64,000 bases of DNA from Ammoniphilus resinae. GTDB taxonomy: Bacteria > Bacillota > Bacilli > Aneurinibacillales > RAOX-1. The translations under genes and the position numbers were made by a program. A model generated the notes under the pieces. The model saw only the letters and a program-made list of their open reading frames with translations. It was not told the DNA's origin and searched no databases. Within the stretch, counting starts at the first letter, position 1. Every line of letters starts with the position of its first letter. Shown in pieces: positions 62,261 through 64,000 of the stretch. The stretch spans positions 1 through 64,000 of the forward strand of contig NZ_JAGGKT010000009.1 of assembly GCF_017873965.1 (NCBI RefSeq), read 5' to 3'.

Positions 62261-62926
62261 TTAAAGCAGTGCATATAGTTCCTGCATGGCTTTTAATATA
62301 TGTCGCTTCATAATCATAGAGGCTTTTTCTGCATCGTGATTTTGTAAAGATAAAATGATGGAATCATGCCCTTTCACAGAGGCAAGAGTAGCTGCAGGGG
62401 GCTGTTTTAAAAAGACATAACTAAATCTCCCAATGTGCATCTGCAAAGAAGAGCTGAATGAAGCAATATATGGATTTTCGGATACTTCAATAATAAAATT
62501 GTGAAACTGTTCATCGAGTTCCATGGCCTGAAAAGGTTGCTCATTTTCGACAGCATTTCCAAATTGAAGATTGATTTCTTTCAACATTTCAATTTGCTCT
62601 GGAAGAATTACTTTCGCTGCATATTCAGCAGCTAAAGTATAAAGGGACGCAAGGATCGGATAGATTTTTAGAATATCCTCCTTATCTAGGTTGGTCACCC
62701 TTGTTTCTTTCCCCGGATGCATCGAAACAAAACCCTGAACCTCCAAAAGTTGAAAAGCCTCCCTGATCGGCGTCCTGCTTACACCCAGAGCTTCAGCTAG
62801 TTCTGCATCGATCAATTTTTCCCCTGGTTGTAGTGTTCCATCAATGATCCAGCTTTGAATTTGCGATAAAGCTCGTTCTTTTGCAGACATACGAATTGGT
62901 GAAGAAAAATTTTTCGGTATTGGCAT
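62261..62926 (-). CDS. GntR-family regulator, FadR/FCD type
   Basis: 221 residues. The winged-helix domain occupies residues about 10-75, with IIDGTLQPGEKLIDAELAEA and LGVSRTPIREAFQLLE. The FCD effector domain follows, with LDEQFHNFIIEVSENP and a final MKRHILKAM that supplies metal-binding His. It probably senses a carboxylate or amino acid. It is the first gene of the pair with the EamA transporter. The intergenic region 62927-63068 is AT-rich. Confidence 0.93.
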   Translation of the reverse strand: MPIPKNFSSPIRMSAKERALSQIQSWIIDGTLQPGEKLIDAELAEALGVSRTPIREAFQLLEVQGFVSMHPGKETRVTNLDKEDILKIYPILASLYTLAAEYAAKVILPEQIEMLKEINLQFGNAVENEQPFQAMELDEQFHNFIIEVSENPYIASFSSSLQMHIGRFSYVFLKQPPAATLASVKGHDSIILSLQNHDAEKASMIMKRHILKAMQELYALL

Positions 62927-63033
62927 GTGAACCGTCCTTCTTTTGTCTTCTTATATATGCAATATATCGCATACTTATATTGGGTGCAAGTAAAATTTGA
63001 AATGAAAAAATAAATATAAAGTTGAAACAACTG

Positions 63034-63066
63034 AAAAAAGAAGCAACAAGTGTGCTTCTTTTTAAG
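63034..63066 (-). terminator. Terminator of the GT8 operon
   Basis: On the minus strand AAAAAGAAGCA and TGCTTCTTTTTT form the stem, just after the GT8 stop codon. Confidence 0.8.
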
Positions 63067-63068
63067 AA

Positions 63069-63896
63069 CTATAGTCCCCGTCTTAGACGATTCAAAACTT
63101 TCCCGGAGAAGAGGCTTTTAAAATGTGAAGGGGTAAAGACCTTATCCGCGTATTCTAAATAATAGTGACGAAGTGGATGCCATGAATTCCAAGGTTTTTT
63201 AGGTCCGCAGTAGTGAATTATGGCTGGCTTTATCTGAGGGTTTCTCTTATGAAGATAAGGTTGATAATTCCACCTTTTATCAAGAATGAGCCACTGATCA
63301 TGAAGAATGGCATTCATTGGATCTTGAATGGGGTACACGATCCTCTCTGAATTATCTTTAATGAAGTTAATAATTTTGTTAGTTATGTTAAATTCCCGCC
63401 ATTTATTTAAGTTTAGAATTAATACACCAGCATTAAAGTAGTTAGAATTTTTTGGAATGAAGAGTTCGGAATTTCGTGACCTTTTTAAACCAGCATCCTT
63501 GACGGCACCAATAAAAAATGAATCGATAGTATGATTCCATAATGCAGTAATATCCTCTACCACAACAAGATCACTATCCAAATAGATAGCTTTTTCAATA
63601 TCTCTATCCAAAAGATCCGGGATGGATATTCGATAATAGGTTTCTTTCGAAATATGTTTAAAGGTCTTAAATCGTTCATAAATGGTAGAGTTGATAGTCA
63701 AATAGATGATTTTTGAATCGAATTTTTCAACAGTGTTGTTCAGGAGGGACTTATTTTGGGAGGAGATTTGACTATCAATAATATAGATAGTGACTGGAAG
63801 TGGAGATATTTTATTTTTCAATAATGAATACAGCATAACTGCTAAATGTCCGGCATATCGGTCGTTTGCAGCAGTTACAATATTAATCCCGCTCAC
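63069..63896 (-). CDS. Glycosyltransferase family 8
   Basis: 275 residues, GT-A fold. INIVTAANDRYAGHLAVMLYS starts the domain, AIYLDSDLVVVEDI carries the metal-binding DXD, and FNAGVLILNLNKWR and the C-terminal IHYCGPKKPWNS with the metal-binding His complete the LgtC/glycogenin-like pattern. It starts at GTG 63896, overlapping the upstream gene's stop codon (GTGA), so it is translationally coupled. Surface glycan or lipid glycosylation is likely. Confidence 0.93.
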   Translation of the reverse strand: MSGINIVTAANDRYAGHLAVMLYSLLKNKISPLPVTIYIIDSQISSQNKSLLNNTVEKFDSKIIYLTINSTIYERFKTFKHISKETYYRISIPDLLDRDIEKAIYLDSDLVVVEDITALWNHTIDSFFIGAVKDAGLKRSRNSELFIPKNSNYFNAGVLILNLNKWREFNITNKIINFIKDNSERIVYPIQDPMNAILHDQWLILDKRWNYQPYLHKRNPQIKPAIIHYCGPKKPWNSWHPLRHYYLEYADKVFTPSHFKSLFSGKVLNRLRRGL

Positions 63897-64000
63897 TTTT
63901 CACACCTGCACAAATCAATATGATCGCCGAAAATTCTGTCATACTTTACAGGTTTAAATGGTTTAAGGCCACTGTTTGGAACAAATGTTAATTCACCAAA
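63893..64000 (-). CDS. C-terminal end of an upstream gene, cut by the window edge
   Basis: The minus-strand frame is open from 64000 to a TGA at 63893-63895 and gives the last 35 residues, starting FGELTFVPNSGLKPFKPV and ending DLCRCEK. The 4-nt overlap with the GT8 start indicates one operon. Too little is present for a family call. Confidence 0.6.
   Translation of the reverse strand, partial: FGELTFVPNSGLKPFKPVKYDRIFGDHIDLCRCEK

Overview
The window is chromosomal DNA of an endospore-forming, low-to-mid GC member of the Bacillota, most likely Bacillales/Paenibacillaceae-like. The evidence is an alpha/beta-type SASP, a YhcN/YlaJ spore lipoprotein, a YheC/YheD coat-associated protein, a second-type spoVA operon, strong AGGAGG-type ribosome sites, frequent TTG/GTG starts and a ComA-like regulator. 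I cannot name the species. No rRNA, tRNA or CRISPR array was found.

Layout. Positions 1-87 look like the 3' end (domains V-VI) of a group II intron whose body lies outside the window. 344-5201 is a selenium block: selU (minus), selD (plus) and selA (plus). SelD itself carries an in-frame UGA as codon 18 and is very probably a selenoprotein, so its true start is 1699 and not an internal ATG. selB and selC are not in the window. 5296-10978 holds a tyrosine recombinase, small proteins, an amidase, a Pit phosphate transporter with its DUF47 partner, a HEPN-motif protein and a DUF441 protein. 11123-14356 is a spoVA2mob-type operon: DUF1657, 2Duf (DUF421 plus DUF1657), SpoVAC, SpoVAD, SpoVAEb, DUF1657. 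Operons of this kind are known to raise spore wet-heat resistance. 14484-17065 holds micro-ORFs, a truncated haemoglobin and spore proteins.

17237-30031 is dominated by glycosyltransferases around a YheC/D gene, probably for spore-surface or envelope glycans. It is interrupted by a degenerate IS1595-like element and a PAS-PAS-GGDEF-EAL protein. 30287-33650 holds a polar amino-acid ABC transporter and a Tat-exported phosphoesterase. 33796-37981 holds a cold-shock gene with a structured leader, a DoxX gene behind a perfect FNR/CRP-type palindrome, and lutABC for lactate oxidation. 38262-41067 is a PAS kinase with a ComA-like regulator. 43669-50505 is a two-component system divergent from a DUF1700 protein and a Gram-positive RND efflux pair.

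The best candidate for an undescribed system is 50766-52183. It is a radical SAM/SPASM maturase followed 5 nt later by a 27-codon Cys-free peptide gene with a very strong ribosome site and then a terminator, which looks like a minimal RiPP cassette. A SET-domain methyltransferase gene converges on it. 54571-56959 encodes carboxynorspermidine synthase and decarboxylase. Both follow a structured leader of about 540 nt that ends in an intrinsic terminator just before the first gene, which suggests RNA-level control of polyamine synthesis. The window closes with DedA, a nitronate monooxygenase-like protein, Usp, PaiB, a three-unit 52-bp tandem repeat, a GntR/EamA pair and a GT8 glycosyltransferase coupled to a truncated upstream gene.
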